This document shows, one piece after another, positions 32,609 to 40,861 of a DNA stretch of 64,000 nucleotides. The position numbers and the translations under genes were made by a program. Source of the stretch: Enterococcus sp. DIV2402 (GTDB lineage: Bacteria > Bacillota > Bacilli > Lactobacillales > Enterococcaceae); NCBI RefSeq assembly GCF_017426705.2, contig NZ_CP147251.1, forward strand, positions 248,001-312,000, read 5' to 3'. How positions within the stretch are numbered: position 1 is the first letter of the stretch; the number at the start of each line of letters is the position of its first letter. The notes below the pieces were generated by a model. The model was not told the DNA's origin, did not search any database, and saw nothing but the letters and a program-made list of their open reading frames with translations.

Positions 32609-33253
32609 TTATAAAAACAACAATATATTCCCAATAAAAAACAAACCACTTAACCACAAGGCACCATTTAATGAAGAAATATAGTGCTGTTGATGTGTTC
32701 GAACGCCGGTTTCATCATAGCCATGCGAATACATTGCTTCGGTATAATGGTCCCGCCAAGCAAAAGCTAGAAAAATTGTTTTGATATAAAACATGGGTGA
32801 CCAAAAATAAAGTCTTTTCCCCTTGAGTAAACTTGCTTCTTGAATGGCACGCACTTCATTTTTAATCGCAGGCAACGAATGCACGACGACTAATAAACCA
32901 TAAATAAAGTTCGGTGCGACACCTTTTTGTTCTAAAACCAACAATAATTCTTCTAAATCTACACCGACAGCAAAGGATAAGCCCAATGCTGCAAACGCAT
33001 AAGTTCGTGTCAGCAACAAAATCGCGTCTTCACTCCCACTCCCATTTAACATGACGGACCAATAAGTAGAAAATGCTGGAATCAAAGGAAGCAACACCAA
33101 GAGAATGACACTCGCCCACTTCCTCTGAAACAAGAAAAACAACACAGCTAAGCCTATCAGAAAAATATTCAAGGAAACGCTCCTCGTAAATGAAATCTCA
33201 AGAGTTAAAATGAGAATAAAGAGACTCATGTTTAAGGCATTGGTTTTTTTCAT
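32609..33253 (-). CDS. ykoC: ECF transporter membrane subunit EcfT (YkoC-like)
   Basis: The transmembrane coupling subunit of an energy-coupling factor transporter, 214 residues with about five or six membrane helices. The EcfT signature region appears as SLLKGKRLYFWSP, near the coupling helices that touch the ATPases. It starts within the stop codon of the ATPase gene (ATGA overlap). It works with the fused ATPase and the substrate subunit upstream to import hydroxymethylpyrimidine or thiamine. Confidence 0.88.
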   Translation of the reverse strand: MKKTNALNMSLFILILTLEISFTRSVSLNIFLIGLAVLFFLFQRKWASVILLVLLPLIPAFSTYWSVMLNGSGSEDAILLLTRTYAFAALGLSFAVGVDLEELLLVLEQKGVAPNFIYGLLVVVHSLPAIKNEVRAIQEASLLKGKRLYFWSPMFYIKTIFLAFAWRDHYTEAMYSHGYDETGVRTHQQHYISSLNGALWLSGLFFIGNILLFL

Positions 33254-34584
33254 GAACGTTCACCTACTTGTAACGCTTGCTTTTCCAACACAATGTGATG
33301 GTGACTAATACCAGCTAATGGCGCTAAACGATGTGTCACAATTAAGAAATCCTGTTGGTTCGATTGTTCTTGAATCCATTCTACAAAATACCTACACGCT
33401 TTTTGATCTAAACCAGCAAAGGGTTCATCTAACAAAAGAAACTCTAAATCCAGACTGAGCATACTAATTAATTGCACAATTTTCTTTTGCCCTTCACTTA
33501 AATGAAACAAGCTTTGCGTACCATCAATCTTAAAATAAGCTAATGCTTCTTGTTGTTTTGCACGGATTTCTGGGTTTTGGTTCTTACTAAACAACAATTC
33601 TTCTTGAACGGTTAACGTTACAAATTGTTTAGCAGCATCTTGGACAACTAATGACATGGTTTGATAAAGTTGGCGTTTTTTTCTTAACTTTTTGCCATTC
33701 AAAAACATTTTACCTCGGTATTTTTCTAGTTGAGACATGGCTTTTAACAAGGAAGTTTTACCAGCCCCATTTGCTCCTGTTAATGTGGTAATCCCTTTGT
33801 TTAATTGCCAACTTGTCTCAAGCAACAATTGCTTATTTCGTTGGATTTGTACCTTTTGTAAATCGAAAAATGGCGGTCGCTTATCTTTTGATGGATGCAA
33901 ATAAAAACAAGTGGTTGCATCTAGTTTATCAAGTGAACATGTATGCAGTTTTCCCTTGGTCAATTCCACGACTTGATCGACCACCTCTTGATACCCTAAC
34001 CAGTCATGATCGCTTAAAATGATGGTTTTCCCTTGATTGCGTAGTTGTTTTAGCTTTTGAATCAAACGCAAGCGTGATTCAGAGTCGATACTAGCAAAAG
34101 GTTCATCTAAGATTAAAATTGGTGCATCAATGGCTAAAATAACGGTCAAAGCTGCTCGTTGTCTCTCGCCACCAGATAACTGATTGATTTCCCTATCAGC
34201 CAAATGTGAGGTCTCACCTAGTGCTAACGCGTGGTTCATTCGGCGATTTATTTCAGAAACGGCCAGACCTAAATTTTCTAACGCAAAAATAATTTCTTTA
34301 CGTAGTGTTCGCATAGTAAATTGTTGACTAGGATTTTGAAAGACCATCCCCACTGTTTGCGCTTTTTCTTTCATCGAAGCAGTTGCTAAATTTTTACCAT
34401 CTAATAAAATTTTGCCCGTATAAGAAAGTTGAGCAAAACCCGCAATGAGCCGAAATAAGGTTGATTTACCGCTCCCACTATCTCCTGTCACCAAAATAAA
34501 TTGCTGTTTTGGAAAAACAAACGACAAACGATTCAAAATGATGTGCTTTTGTTGCTGAAAAGTGACGTCTTTTAATTCAATCAT
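33250..34584 (-). CDS. ykoD: ECF transporter fused double ATPase (YkoD-like)
   Basis: Two ABC ATPase domains lie in one 444-residue chain. The first has Walker A GDSGSGKST, signature LSGGERQRAAL and Walker B ILILDEPFAS. The second has GANGAGKTS, a weaker signature FHLSEGQKKIV, and LEFLLLDEPFAG. Fused ATPases are typical of the YkoD branch of ECF transporters. The gene overlaps both neighbours by the ATGA arrangement, so the three subunits are translated together. Confidence 0.92.
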   Translation of the reverse strand: MIELKDVTFQQQKHIILNRLSFVFPKQQFILVTGDSGSGKSTLFRLIAGFAQLSYTGKILLDGKNLATASMKEKAQTVGMVFQNPSQQFTMRTLRKEIIFALENLGLAVSEINRRMNHALALGETSHLADREINQLSGGERQRAALTVILAIDAPILILDEPFASIDSESRLRLIQKLKQLRNQGKTIILSDHDWLGYQEVVDQVVELTKGKLHTCSLDKLDATTCFYLHPSKDKRPPFFDLQKVQIQRNKQLLLETSWQLNKGITTLTGANGAGKTSLLKAMSQLEKYRGKMFLNGKKLRKKRQLYQTMSLVVQDAAKQFVTLTVQEELLFSKNQNPEIRAKQQEALAYFKIDGTQSLFHLSEGQKKIVQLISMLSLDLEFLLLDEPFAGLDQKACRYFVEWIQEQSNQQDFLIVTHRLAPLAGISHHHIVLEKQALQVGERS

Positions 34585-35144
34585 GAAACAGATACCCTAG
34601 CGTCTTGAATTTTTTGATAGATTTTCATAATTTGTGTAACTAGAATGACACCGAAAAAGACGACCGAAATAAAGCGAACGGCAAATAGTGCTGCTACCAT
34701 GCCTAAACCGTATGTGCCATAACCAAACTTGAAGAATTCATAGATAAAGCTTAAGACAGTGGTACCAATCGCTCCATAAAATAAAGCAACTTTATCGTAA
34801 CGTTGATATTTTGTCACCATGAACCCTAATTCCGTACCAAAACCTTGAATCAAACCAGATAATAAAACACCTGGGCCAAAATACGAACCGTACAGCATTT
34901 CAGCTAACGCCGCTAATAGCTCTCCTAAAGTAGCACTGCCTTTTCTTGGCACTAACATTCCTGCCACCGGTGCCGCCATTGTCCATAAGCCAAATAGAAT
35001 TTCATTGGCAAACGGGCTGAGTCCTAGCGGTGTGAGCGCAGCATTTAACAGCGAATACAAGACGCCTGCCCCCATAAATACCCCACCAAATAAAAACGCT
35101 AAAAATGCGAGTAAAACCACTTGTTGCAATGACCATTTTTGCAT
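34581..35144 (-). CDS. ykoE: ECF transporter substrate-binding subunit for HMP or thiamine (YkoE-like)
   Basis: A small membrane protein of 187 residues with about six helices, matching the YkoE family of S-components (GGVFMGAGVLYSLLNAALTPL, GMLVPRKGSATLGE, GLIQGFGTELGF). Family members bind hydroxymethylpyrimidine or thiamine. It is the first gene after a TPP riboswitch and shares an operon with tenA, which supports the substrate. AAAGGAG precedes the ATG at 35144. The next gene overlaps by 4 bp. Confidence 0.9.
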   Translation of the reverse strand: MQKWSLQQVVLLAFLAFLFGGVFMGAGVLYSLLNAALTPLGLSPFANEILFGLWTMAAPVAGMLVPRKGSATLGELLAALAEMLYGSYFGPGVLLSGLIQGFGTELGFMVTKYQRYDKVALFYGAIGTTVLSFIYEFFKFGYGTYGLGMVAALFAVRFISVVFFGVILVTQIMKIYQKIQDARVSVS

Positions 35145-35186
35145 AAAAAAACTCCTTTCATTCCAAAAATAGAAGCAAAAGGAGTT

Positions 35187-35201
35187 CTGTCTGTAGACAG
35201 A
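35187..35201 (-). other. Short hairpin between riboswitch terminator and ykoE
   Basis: CTGTC and GACAG pair around a TGTA loop, about 40 bp upstream of the ykoE start. It may be a leader hairpin near the ribosome-binding site. Its role is not known. Confidence 0.3.
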
Positions 35202-35207
35202 TTATGG

Positions 35208-35241
35208 CAAATAAAAACCTGACTAAATAAACTTAGTCAGG
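35208..35241 (-). terminator. Expression-platform terminator of the TPP riboswitch
   Basis: On the minus strand GCCTGACTAA pairs with TTTAGTCAGG and is followed by TTTTTATTT. It lies just downstream of the aptamer, so it should form when TPP is bound and stop the operon. Confidence 0.85.
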
Positions 35242-35261
35242 CACTCATCACAATAATAAAC

Positions 35262-35334
35262 ACATTTCCCTGCGCCAGTATTAACTGTTTCAGGTTCAAT
35301 GGGTATAATCTCAGCTTGACAGCACCCCAAATGT
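35262..35334 (-). ncRNA. TPP (thi-box) riboswitch aptamer
   Basis: The minus strand reads GGGGTGCT...GCTGAGA...ACCC...TGAACCTGAAACAGTTAATA followed by CTGGCGCAGGGA. These blocks match the THI-box consensus. It controls ykoE-ykoD-ykoC-tenA, turning them off when thiamine pyrophosphate is plentiful. Confidence 0.96.
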
Positions 35335-35355
35335 TTCTATATTTAATTTTTTAAA

Positions 35356-35384
35356 AGTATAACATACCTTTATTTAGACGTCCA
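35356..35384 (-). promoter_or_regulatory. Promoter of the thiamine salvage operon
   Basis: TGGACG (35384-35379), a 17-bp spacer and TATACT (35361-35356) on the minus strand, about 22 bp upstream of the TPP aptamer. The -35 box sits at the end of dmkA. Confidence 0.7.
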
Positions 35385-35386
35385 CT

Positions 35387-36331
35387 TTAAAAAAGTAAAC
35401 TCAATAATAATGCTAATACGTAGCTTGCATTAAACAATACCATATTTTGAATCGCATAGCCAAAGCTTTTAGGTTGTGGCAAGGTTTCTTGGAACGCTAT
35501 CAAATTACGGCGCACTTTTGGTAAACTCACAAAAACGATTAAAATCGGCCAACGGAATACCCAGAATAAAAAGCCTACTAAAATTGTAGCATAACAAGCA
35601 TACATCATGATTTGAAATAACTGTACGCCCTTTTCACGACCAATGTAATAAACCAATGTATAGCGGTCATTCTCGATGTCTGTTTCTAAATCGCGTAAGT
35701 TATTCGCCAACATAATATTGGCAATCGTAAATACTAAAGGTAAGGATGCCACAAAAATTGCTAAAATCCCCCAAAATTGACCACTTAATGAAAAACTATT
35801 ATTTTTAAAACTAATATCTAGATAAAAGACACGTTGATTGACGGTATTCAAATAAACTGTCATCGCAAATAAACCTAAGCCCATTGTTAGGCCACTCGCA
35901 AGTTCACCTAATGGCATACGTGAAACAGGAATCGGACCAAATGTATAGAAAATTCCAACTAGGCAAACCATCCCGCCCATGATTAAAAAGAGCCAGCCAG
36001 TCATCATGCTTAATAATAGCCCAATAATCGCTGAAATTCCTAACATAATTAAAATCATTTTACGAACCAACGCAGGTGAGATTCGTTCACGACCAATCAC
36101 ATTTTGCTCATATTTATAAGTATCTGAATGTGCCTTTTTAAAGTCCATATAATTGTTAATCGCTGTAGTAGTCATATCAAAAGTTAACATTCCGATGAAA
36201 AACAACACCGTATAAAACCCATGAAATTCGTTAAAATGTGCTAATGAATACAGCACGCCGATAAGAAATGGGAAAAGACTCGCAACTTTTGTACGGATCT
36301 CAACAACTTCTAAAAAATTCTTCAGTGACAT
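35387..36331 (-). CDS. dmkA: Prenyltransferase for demethylmenaquinone synthesis in extracellular electron transfer (MenA-like)
   Basis: A membrane prenyltransferase of the UbiA superfamily, 314 residues with about eight or nine helices. The two Asp-rich sites that bind the prenyl diphosphate through magnesium are visible: NNYMDFKKAHSDT near residue 59 and NNLRDLETDIENDRYT near 205. It joins a polyprenyl chain to 1,4-dihydroxy-2-naphthoate. Because it sits with pplA, apbE, ndh2 and the eet genes, it matches the EET-dedicated MenA paralogue DmkA of Listeria rather than the respiratory MenA. It lies 17 bp after apbE. No clear terminator separates it from the thiamine operon promoter. Confidence 0.9.
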   Translation of the reverse strand: MSLKNFLEVVEIRTKVASLFPFLIGVLYSLAHFNEFHGFYTVLFFIGMLTFDMTTTAINNYMDFKKAHSDTYKYEQNVIGRERISPALVRKMILIMLGISAIIGLLLSMMTGWLFLIMGGMVCLVGIFYTFGPIPVSRMPLGELASGLTMGLGLFAMTVYLNTVNQRVFYLDISFKNNSFSLSGQFWGILAIFVASLPLVFTIANIMLANNLRDLETDIENDRYTLVYYIGREKGVQLFQIMMYACYATILVGFLFWVFRWPILIVFVSLPKVRRNLIAFQETLPQPKSFGYAIQNMVLFNASYVLALLLSLLF

Positions 36332-36348
36332 TTTTTCCTCCTAGATTG

Positions 36349-37458
36349 CTATTTAAGTTCGCTGCGGTCACCCATCGTATAGCCAGAATCTTTATCTAAC
36401 TTAAAAGTGTCCTTAATGTCATCAGTCACGTATACTCTGCCTTCTTTGGTTACAAAAATAGCATCCGTGCCTTTTGGTGTATTTTGTTCAATATATTCCA
36501 GTCCTGCTTTAACGCCTTTGTCAAAAATAACTGTCGTCAATCCATCGCCATCAATAGATTTTTCTGTGATAACAGTTGCACTGGCAATATCATTATCATA
36601 GGGGTAGCCCGTCTTGGAATTAAAAATATGATGGTATTTTTCGCCATCTACTTCTAAATAGCGTTCATAAATCCCCGAAGTAACAACCGTTTTATTGCTT
36701 TCTTTGATTGATCCTAAAATTGTTCCACGTGCGTTATTAGGATCTTGAATACCAACATTCCAATCCTCATTTTCTCCACGCCAACTGTGACCAACCACTA
36801 AAATATTTCCACCTAAATCGACAATTGCAGATGTCACGCCATTTTCTTTTAAGACGTTGGCTGCTTCATCAGCAATGTATCCTTTGGCAATAGCACCTAA
36901 ATCGATAATCATACCTTTTTCTTCTAAATACACAGATTTATCGGCATCATTAAAAGTAACCTTATGATAATCAATATGTTTTAATGCTTCGTCAATTTCT
37001 GATTGCTCAGGTTTTCGGGCATCATCAAAGCCAATTCTCCATAATTGTGTAATCGCTCCAATGGCCATATTGTAGCCACCATTTGATTCCACACTATATT
37101 CATACGCATGTTTTAACAAGTCGTAAATATCATCTGACACAGTGACAGGGGCAATTCCTGCTTGCTCATTGATTGCATCGATTTCTGAACCAGCTTGATT
37201 AATGGTAATCTTATCTCCTAATTCTGCGATACGCTCAAATGCAGGTGCTAACGCCTCTTCTTTTCCTTCATCGTAAACACGAATGCGGACATATGTCCCT
37301 AACAAAAATTCTTCTTTCGCATAAGGTTTTTCACGTAAGCCTTTTGCAACGGAAACAGAAGATTCGGTGGTGGCATTTTCTTTGGTGGTGTTCCTACAAG
37401 CAGCAACACTTACAACTGTAAGGAGTGCTACTAAGAGTAGACCTAACTTTTTCTTCAT
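36349..37458 (-). CDS. apbE: FAD:protein FMN transferase lipoprotein (ApbE/FmnB)
   Basis: It covalently attaches FMN from FAD to Thr or Ser of extracellular flavoproteins, here most likely PplA. The start is the ATG at 37458 (MKKKLGLLLVALLTVVSVAA followed by Cys), with AGAGGAACG upstream. The lipobox Cys near residue 21 means it is anchored outside the membrane. ApbE motifs are present: AIGAITQLWRIG, IDLGAIAKGYIADEA, DLGGNILVVG, HHIFNSKTGYP and a magnesium-site segment SIDGDGLTTVIF. The length of 369 residues is normal. It lies downstream of pplA, separated by a hairpin at 37536-37564 that may let some transcription pass. Confidence 0.95.
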   Translation of the reverse strand: MKKKLGLLLVALLTVVSVAACRNTTKENATTESSVSVAKGLREKPYAKEEFLLGTYVRIRVYDEGKEEALAPAFERIAELGDKITINQAGSEIDAINEQAGIAPVTVSDDIYDLLKHAYEYSVESNGGYNMAIGAITQLWRIGFDDARKPEQSEIDEALKHIDYHKVTFNDADKSVYLEEKGMIIDLGAIAKGYIADEAANVLKENGVTSAIVDLGGNILVVGHSWRGENEDWNVGIQDPNNARGTILGSIKESNKTVVTSGIYERYLEVDGEKYHHIFNSKTGYPYDNDIASATVITEKSIDGDGLTTVIFDKGVKAGLEYIEQNTPKGTDAIFVTKEGRVYVTDDIKDTFKLDKDSGYTMGDRSELK

Positions 37459-37535
37459 GTCGTTCCTCTTTCTATTTATTGTCTTGTTTATCATAGCTTT
37501 TTTTTGCCTAATTGAAAAGTTTTTTTCGCAAAAGA

Positions 37536-37564
37536 AAAGGCTGGAACAAAAATTCCCAGCCTCT
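37536..37564 (-). terminator. Terminator between pplA and apbE
   Basis: On the minus strand GAGGCTGGGAA pairs with TTCCAGCCTTTTC around a short loop, with T-rich sequence after it. A hairpin with the same GGCTGG/CCAGCC arms follows ndh2 (40752-40790). It would make pplA more abundant than the downstream genes. Confidence 0.7.
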
Positions 37565-37587
37565 TTCCTAAAATATAGATTGTTTCT

Positions 37588-38532
37588 TTATTGTTCTACA
37601 AAGTTATCCACTTCAATTGTTGCTGTGTCGCCTTTTTCTGCCGCGTTGATTAATTGCTCTGCATAAAGAACAAATGTGTGATGACTATGTGTTGCACCAG
37701 ATACTACTTCAACATCTCCTGGTGTACCATCTTCATTAGCCATTTGTGCAACTAAAGCTTCGTTGAATTTAGGAATAAATTCTTCTGGTGATACACCAGC
37801 TTTTGATTTCATCATTTCATTGTATTCTTTGTTTTCAACTTTTGATTCGCCAGCTTCGTTCACGTTATCGTATTTAGATTCAACAATTTTACCGTCTTTT
37901 ACGTCAATTGAGAATACAACACGATAGTCATTGCTGTAATTTTTTTCTTCTAATGTGTACGTGCCATCTTTTAGTTCTGCACCATTGTCAATTTCAATTG
38001 TTGCTGTATCGCCAGCTTGAGCGGCTTGAACTAATTGTTGTGCATAGTTTTGGAATGAATGAGAGCTATGTGTTGCTCCAGTCACTACGTCTACGCCATC
38101 AGCGCTTTGAGCTGCTAAGAATTCTTCATTTAATTTAGGAATATACTCTTCTGGTGACATGCCAGCTTTGTCTTGCATATTTTTGTTGTAATCAGCGTCT
38201 TCAACTTTTGATTTGCCTTCTTCGTTTACATTGTCATAGTTAGATTCAACAATTTTGCCATCTTTTACTTCCATAGAGAAAACAACACGGTATCCATTGT
38301 TATAGTTCTTTTCTTCTAAGTTATACGTACCATCTTGTAAAACAACTCCAGGTTCTGCTGCACTTGATTCTGTCGCTGTTGAAGAAGTTGTTGTTGATGA
38401 TTCTACTACTTCTGAAGAAGCGGCTGAACTACTTGCGCCACTTTCGCCATTGTTATCTGGTGAACATGCTCCTAACACCAATGCTGAGAAAGCAAATACT
38501 GTCATCCCTACCATAAATTTTCTTGTTTTCAT
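37588..38532 (-). CDS. pplA: PplA-like extracellular flavoprotein lipoprotein, possible peptide pheromone precursor
   Basis: The 314-residue protein starts MKTRKFMVGMTVFAFSALVL then GA-Cys, a lipoprotein signal with Cys23 as anchor, followed by a Ser/Thr-rich linker. Two near-identical domains follow (about 58-180 and 185-310). Each begins DGTY(N/T)LEEKNY and ends in a flavinylation motif, DVVTGATHSS or EVVSGATHSH, where Thr of [ST]GAT carries FMN. The family passes electrons from the membrane quinone pool to flavins or iron outside. E. faecalis Cad, the precursor of sex pheromone cAD1, belongs to this group, and the signal peptide here ends FSALVLGA, similar to cAD1 (LFSLVLAG). It has its own promoter, divergent from ndh2, and AAAAGGTGGG before the ATG. 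Confidence 0.95.
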   Translation of the reverse strand: MKTRKFMVGMTVFAFSALVLGACSPDNNGESGASSSAASSEVVESSTTTSSTATESSAAEPGVVLQDGTYNLEEKNYNNGYRVVFSMEVKDGKIVESNYDNVNEEGKSKVEDADYNKNMQDKAGMSPEEYIPKLNEEFLAAQSADGVDVVTGATHSSHSFQNYAQQLVQAAQAGDTATIEIDNGAELKDGTYTLEEKNYSNDYRVVFSIDVKDGKIVESKYDNVNEAGESKVENKEYNEMMKSKAGVSPEEFIPKFNEALVAQMANEDGTPGDVEVVSGATHSHHTFVLYAEQLINAAEKGDTATIEVDNFVEQ

Positions 38533-38566
38533 CTTGTTCCCACCTTTTTCTTTCTAAAAAAATTAT

Positions 38567-38584
38567 TCACAAAGAAGTTTGTGA
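38567..38584. promoter_or_regulatory. Inverted repeat in the pplA leader
   Basis: TCACAAA-GAAG-TTTGTGA, arms of 7 bp, about 35 bp upstream of the pplA start and just past its predicted transcription start. It may be an operator or an mRNA hairpin. It contains TTGTGA-type half-sites as in Rex operators, but in the opposite arrangement. Confidence 0.35.
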
Positions 38585-38594
38585 TTCATCTAAC

Positions 38595-38622
38595 ATTTTA
38601 AAGGTTTTTTGAAATAAGTCAA
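38595..38622 (-). promoter_or_regulatory. pplA promoter
   Basis: TTGACT (38622-38617), a 16-bp spacer and TAAAAT (38600-38595) on the minus strand. Confidence 0.6.
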
Positions 38623-38719
38623 CTATATTGTCAAAAAAAGAAATAAAAAGTATTGATTTTTTTAACTTTCACAGGCTTCTTGGTTTTTTAATTTTTTTTG
38701 TGAAATTTTTAAAAAAGTT

Positions 38720-38748
38720 TAGACAAACGAGTAATTTCTCGTTATAAT
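38720..38748 (+). promoter_or_regulatory. ndh2 promoter with an inverted repeat in the spacer
   Basis: TAGACA (38720-38725), a 17-bp spacer and TATAAT (38743-38748). The spacer and its edges hold AACGAG-TAATTT-CTCGTT, a 6-bp inverted repeat that could be an operator. Confidence 0.75.
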
Positions 38749-38805
38749 GTAATAGATTGTGTAATTATTACCATTATATTTTTACTATTAAAGGAGAGAT
38801 TTTCA

Positions 38806-40740
38806 ATGACAAAGAAAAATATTGTCGTTGTCGGTGCTGGATACTCTGGTGTATCTGCAACTAAGTTTTTAGCTAAAAAGCTTAAAAAAGATAGCGATGT
38901 CACTATCACGTTAATCGACCGCCACTCTTATCATACGATGATGACTGAGCTCCACGAAGTTGCTGGAGGACGTGTAGAACCAGATGCCATTCAATACGAC
39001 TTACAACGCTTATTTGCCCGTAAGAAAAATGTACAATTGGTCACAGATACGGTGACATCAATTGACAAAGAGAACAAAGTCGTAACAACAAAATTAGGTT
39101 CATACCCATTTGACTATTTGGTTTTAGGAATGGGTGGCGAGCCAAATGACTTTGGTACTCCTGGCGTTAAAGAAAATGGCTTTACATTATGGTCATTTGA
39201 AGATGCCGTTCGCATTCGTGAACACATTTTATCAACTGTTGCCAAAGCTGCCTTAGAACCTGATGTAGCCGTTCGTAAAGCTATGCTAACATTCGTTGTC
39301 TGCGGTTCTGGGTTTACTGGAATTGAAATGATTGGTGAATTAATCGACTGGAAAGATCGTCTAGCGAAAGATTACAAATTAGATCCAAGCGAAATTACTT
39401 TAAAAGTTGTTGAAGCAATGCCAACCATTTTAAATATGTTAGGTCGTAATGACGCTGCTAAAGCAGAACGTTACTTAAAAGCCAAAAATGTTGAGTTAGT
39501 TTTAAACGCACCAATCGTTGAAGTTGCACCAGACTACATTAAATTAAAAGATGGTTCAACTATTCCAACACATACGTTAATTTGGACAGCTGGGGTTAAA
39601 GCAACTTCTGATGCAGCAGACTTTGGGTTGGAAAAAGCTCGTGGAAATCGTCTAGTTGCTAATGAATACATGGAAGCAAAAGGTTACGAAGATAAAAATA
39701 TCTACGTTATCGGTGACTTAGTATTCTACGAAGAATTTCCAAATACACCAACACCACAAATCGTTCAAGCAGCCGAACAAACTGGTCACACAGCTGCAAG
39801 CAATATTGTTGCAGCAATTAAAGGTGGCGAAAAACATAAGTTTAAAGGCAACTATCAAGGATTTATGGTTTCTGTCGGTGCTAAATGGGGCGTGGCAAAC
39901 TTATTCAATAAAATTCATTTAAGTGGTTTCTTAGCTATTATCATGAAACATATCGTAAACTTGAAATATTTCTTTGATATTCGTTCTGGTTACTATATGT
40001 TCCAATATATGATGCATGAATTCTTCCATATTAAAGATGACCGCAACGTAGCACGTGGACATACTTCTCGTTACGGAAACGTCTTATGGAGTGTACCACT
40101 ACGTATTTTCTACGGTTTAGTTTGGTTACTAGAAGCCTTCAAGAAAATTGTGGGTGAAGGTGAATGGCTCAAACCAAGTACCTGGTTTGGCGAAGGTTCA
40201 TGGTTCCAAGGTGACAGTGTCTTCCCTTGGACATGGGATTATCAAGCAGCAACGGATGCTGCAAGTTCAGCAAGTGCTGATGTTGCCAGTGCTGCAAGTG
40301 GTGCAACCGATGCGGGTGCTGGTGCAGTAGAAACAGTCGCTCACTTTGGTTTAAGTTATGGTTATGGCGAACAACCAATGGCCGTACTTGAAAAAGCTCC
40401 TGATTGGTTTGTTAGCGTGATGAAAGTCGTAATGCCAAATATGGAAGTTGCGATGTTCTTCCAAAAAATGATGGTCTTTATTGAAATTGGAATTGCACTT
40501 GCCATTATTGCAGGTCTTTTCACTTGGTTATTTAGTGCCACAACAATTGTTTTAGTTGCAACATTCTGTCTATCAGGAATGTTCTTCTGGGTAAATATCT
40601 GGTTTATTCCAGTTGCCTTTGCTTTAATGAATGGTTCTGGTCGTGCAGTCGGATTAGACCGTTGGGTAATTCCATGGTTACAACGTACACTGGGTAATTG
40701 GTGGTACGGAAAACCGAAATCTATGTATGGTCAAAAATAA
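38806..40740 (+). CDS. ndh2: Type II NADH dehydrogenase of the extracellular electron transfer pathway
   Basis: A membrane-bound, non-proton-pumping NADH:quinone oxidoreductase that feeds electrons to the EET quinone. The 644-residue protein has an FAD-binding VVGAGYSGVSATKFL at the N-terminus, an NADH-binding VVCGSGFTGIEMIGEL near residue 165, WTAGVKA and the second FAD motif YVIGDL. After about residue 430 there is an Ala/Ser-rich linker and a C-terminal domain with three or four membrane helices, a feature that marks the EET form (Ndh2) compared with ordinary Ndh of about 400 residues. AAAGGAGAG precedes the ATG. It leads the plus-strand arm of the locus and is divergent from pplA. Confidence 0.95.
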   Translation: MTKKNIVVVGAGYSGVSATKFLAKKLKKDSDVTITLIDRHSYHTMMTELHEVAGGRVEPDAIQYDLQRLFARKKNVQLVTDTVTSIDKENKVVTTKLGSYPFDYLVLGMGGEPNDFGTPGVKENGFTLWSFEDAVRIREHILSTVAKAALEPDVAVRKAMLTFVVCGSGFTGIEMIGELIDWKDRLAKDYKLDPSEITLKVVEAMPTILNMLGRNDAAKAERYLKAKNVELVLNAPIVEVAPDYIKLKDGSTIPTHTLIWTAGVKATSDAADFGLEKARGNRLVANEYMEAKGYEDKNIYVIGDLVFYEEFPNTPTPQIVQAAEQTGHTAASNIVAAIKGGEKHKFKGNYQGFMVSVGAKWGVANLFNKIHLSGFLAIIMKHIVNLKYFFDIRSGYYMFQYMMHEFFHIKDDRNVARGHTSRYGNVLWSVPLRIFYGLVWLLEAFKKIVGEGEWLKPSTWFGEGSWFQGDSVFPWTWDYQAATDAASSASADVASAASGATDAGAGAVETVAHFGLSYGYGEQPMAVLEKAPDWFVSVMKVVMPNMEVAMFFQKMMVFIEIGIALAIIAGLFTWLFSATTIVLVATFCLSGMFFWVNIWFIPVAFALMNGSGRAVGLDRWVIPWLQRTLGNWWYGKPKSMYGQK

Positions 40741-40751
40741 AAAATAAAGAT

Positions 40752-40790
40752 AATGGCTGGGACAGAGATTTCATCACGTTCCAGCCATTT
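40752..40790 (+). terminator. Terminator after ndh2
   Basis: AATGGCTGG and CCAGCCATT form a 9-bp stem extended by two pairs, followed by a T-run. It separates ndh2 from eetA, which has its own promoter. Confidence 0.7.
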
Positions 40791-40800
40791 TCAAAATGTT

Positions 40801-40829
40801 TATACAGAATTTTTAGTTTATGCTAGAAT
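40801..40829 (+). promoter_or_regulatory. eetA-eetB-dmkB promoter (extended -10)
   Basis: TATACA (40801-40806), a 17-bp spacer and TGC-TAGAAT (-10 at 40824-40829). Confidence 0.55.
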
Positions 40830-40861
40830 AAAAAAGAAGTCATCAAAAGGAGGACCCTCTC

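Noticed and set aside
38567-38584. Rex operator between pplA and ndh2
   Set aside because: The half-sites TCACAA and TTGTGA are in the opposite order from the Rex consensus, so I only list an inverted repeat.
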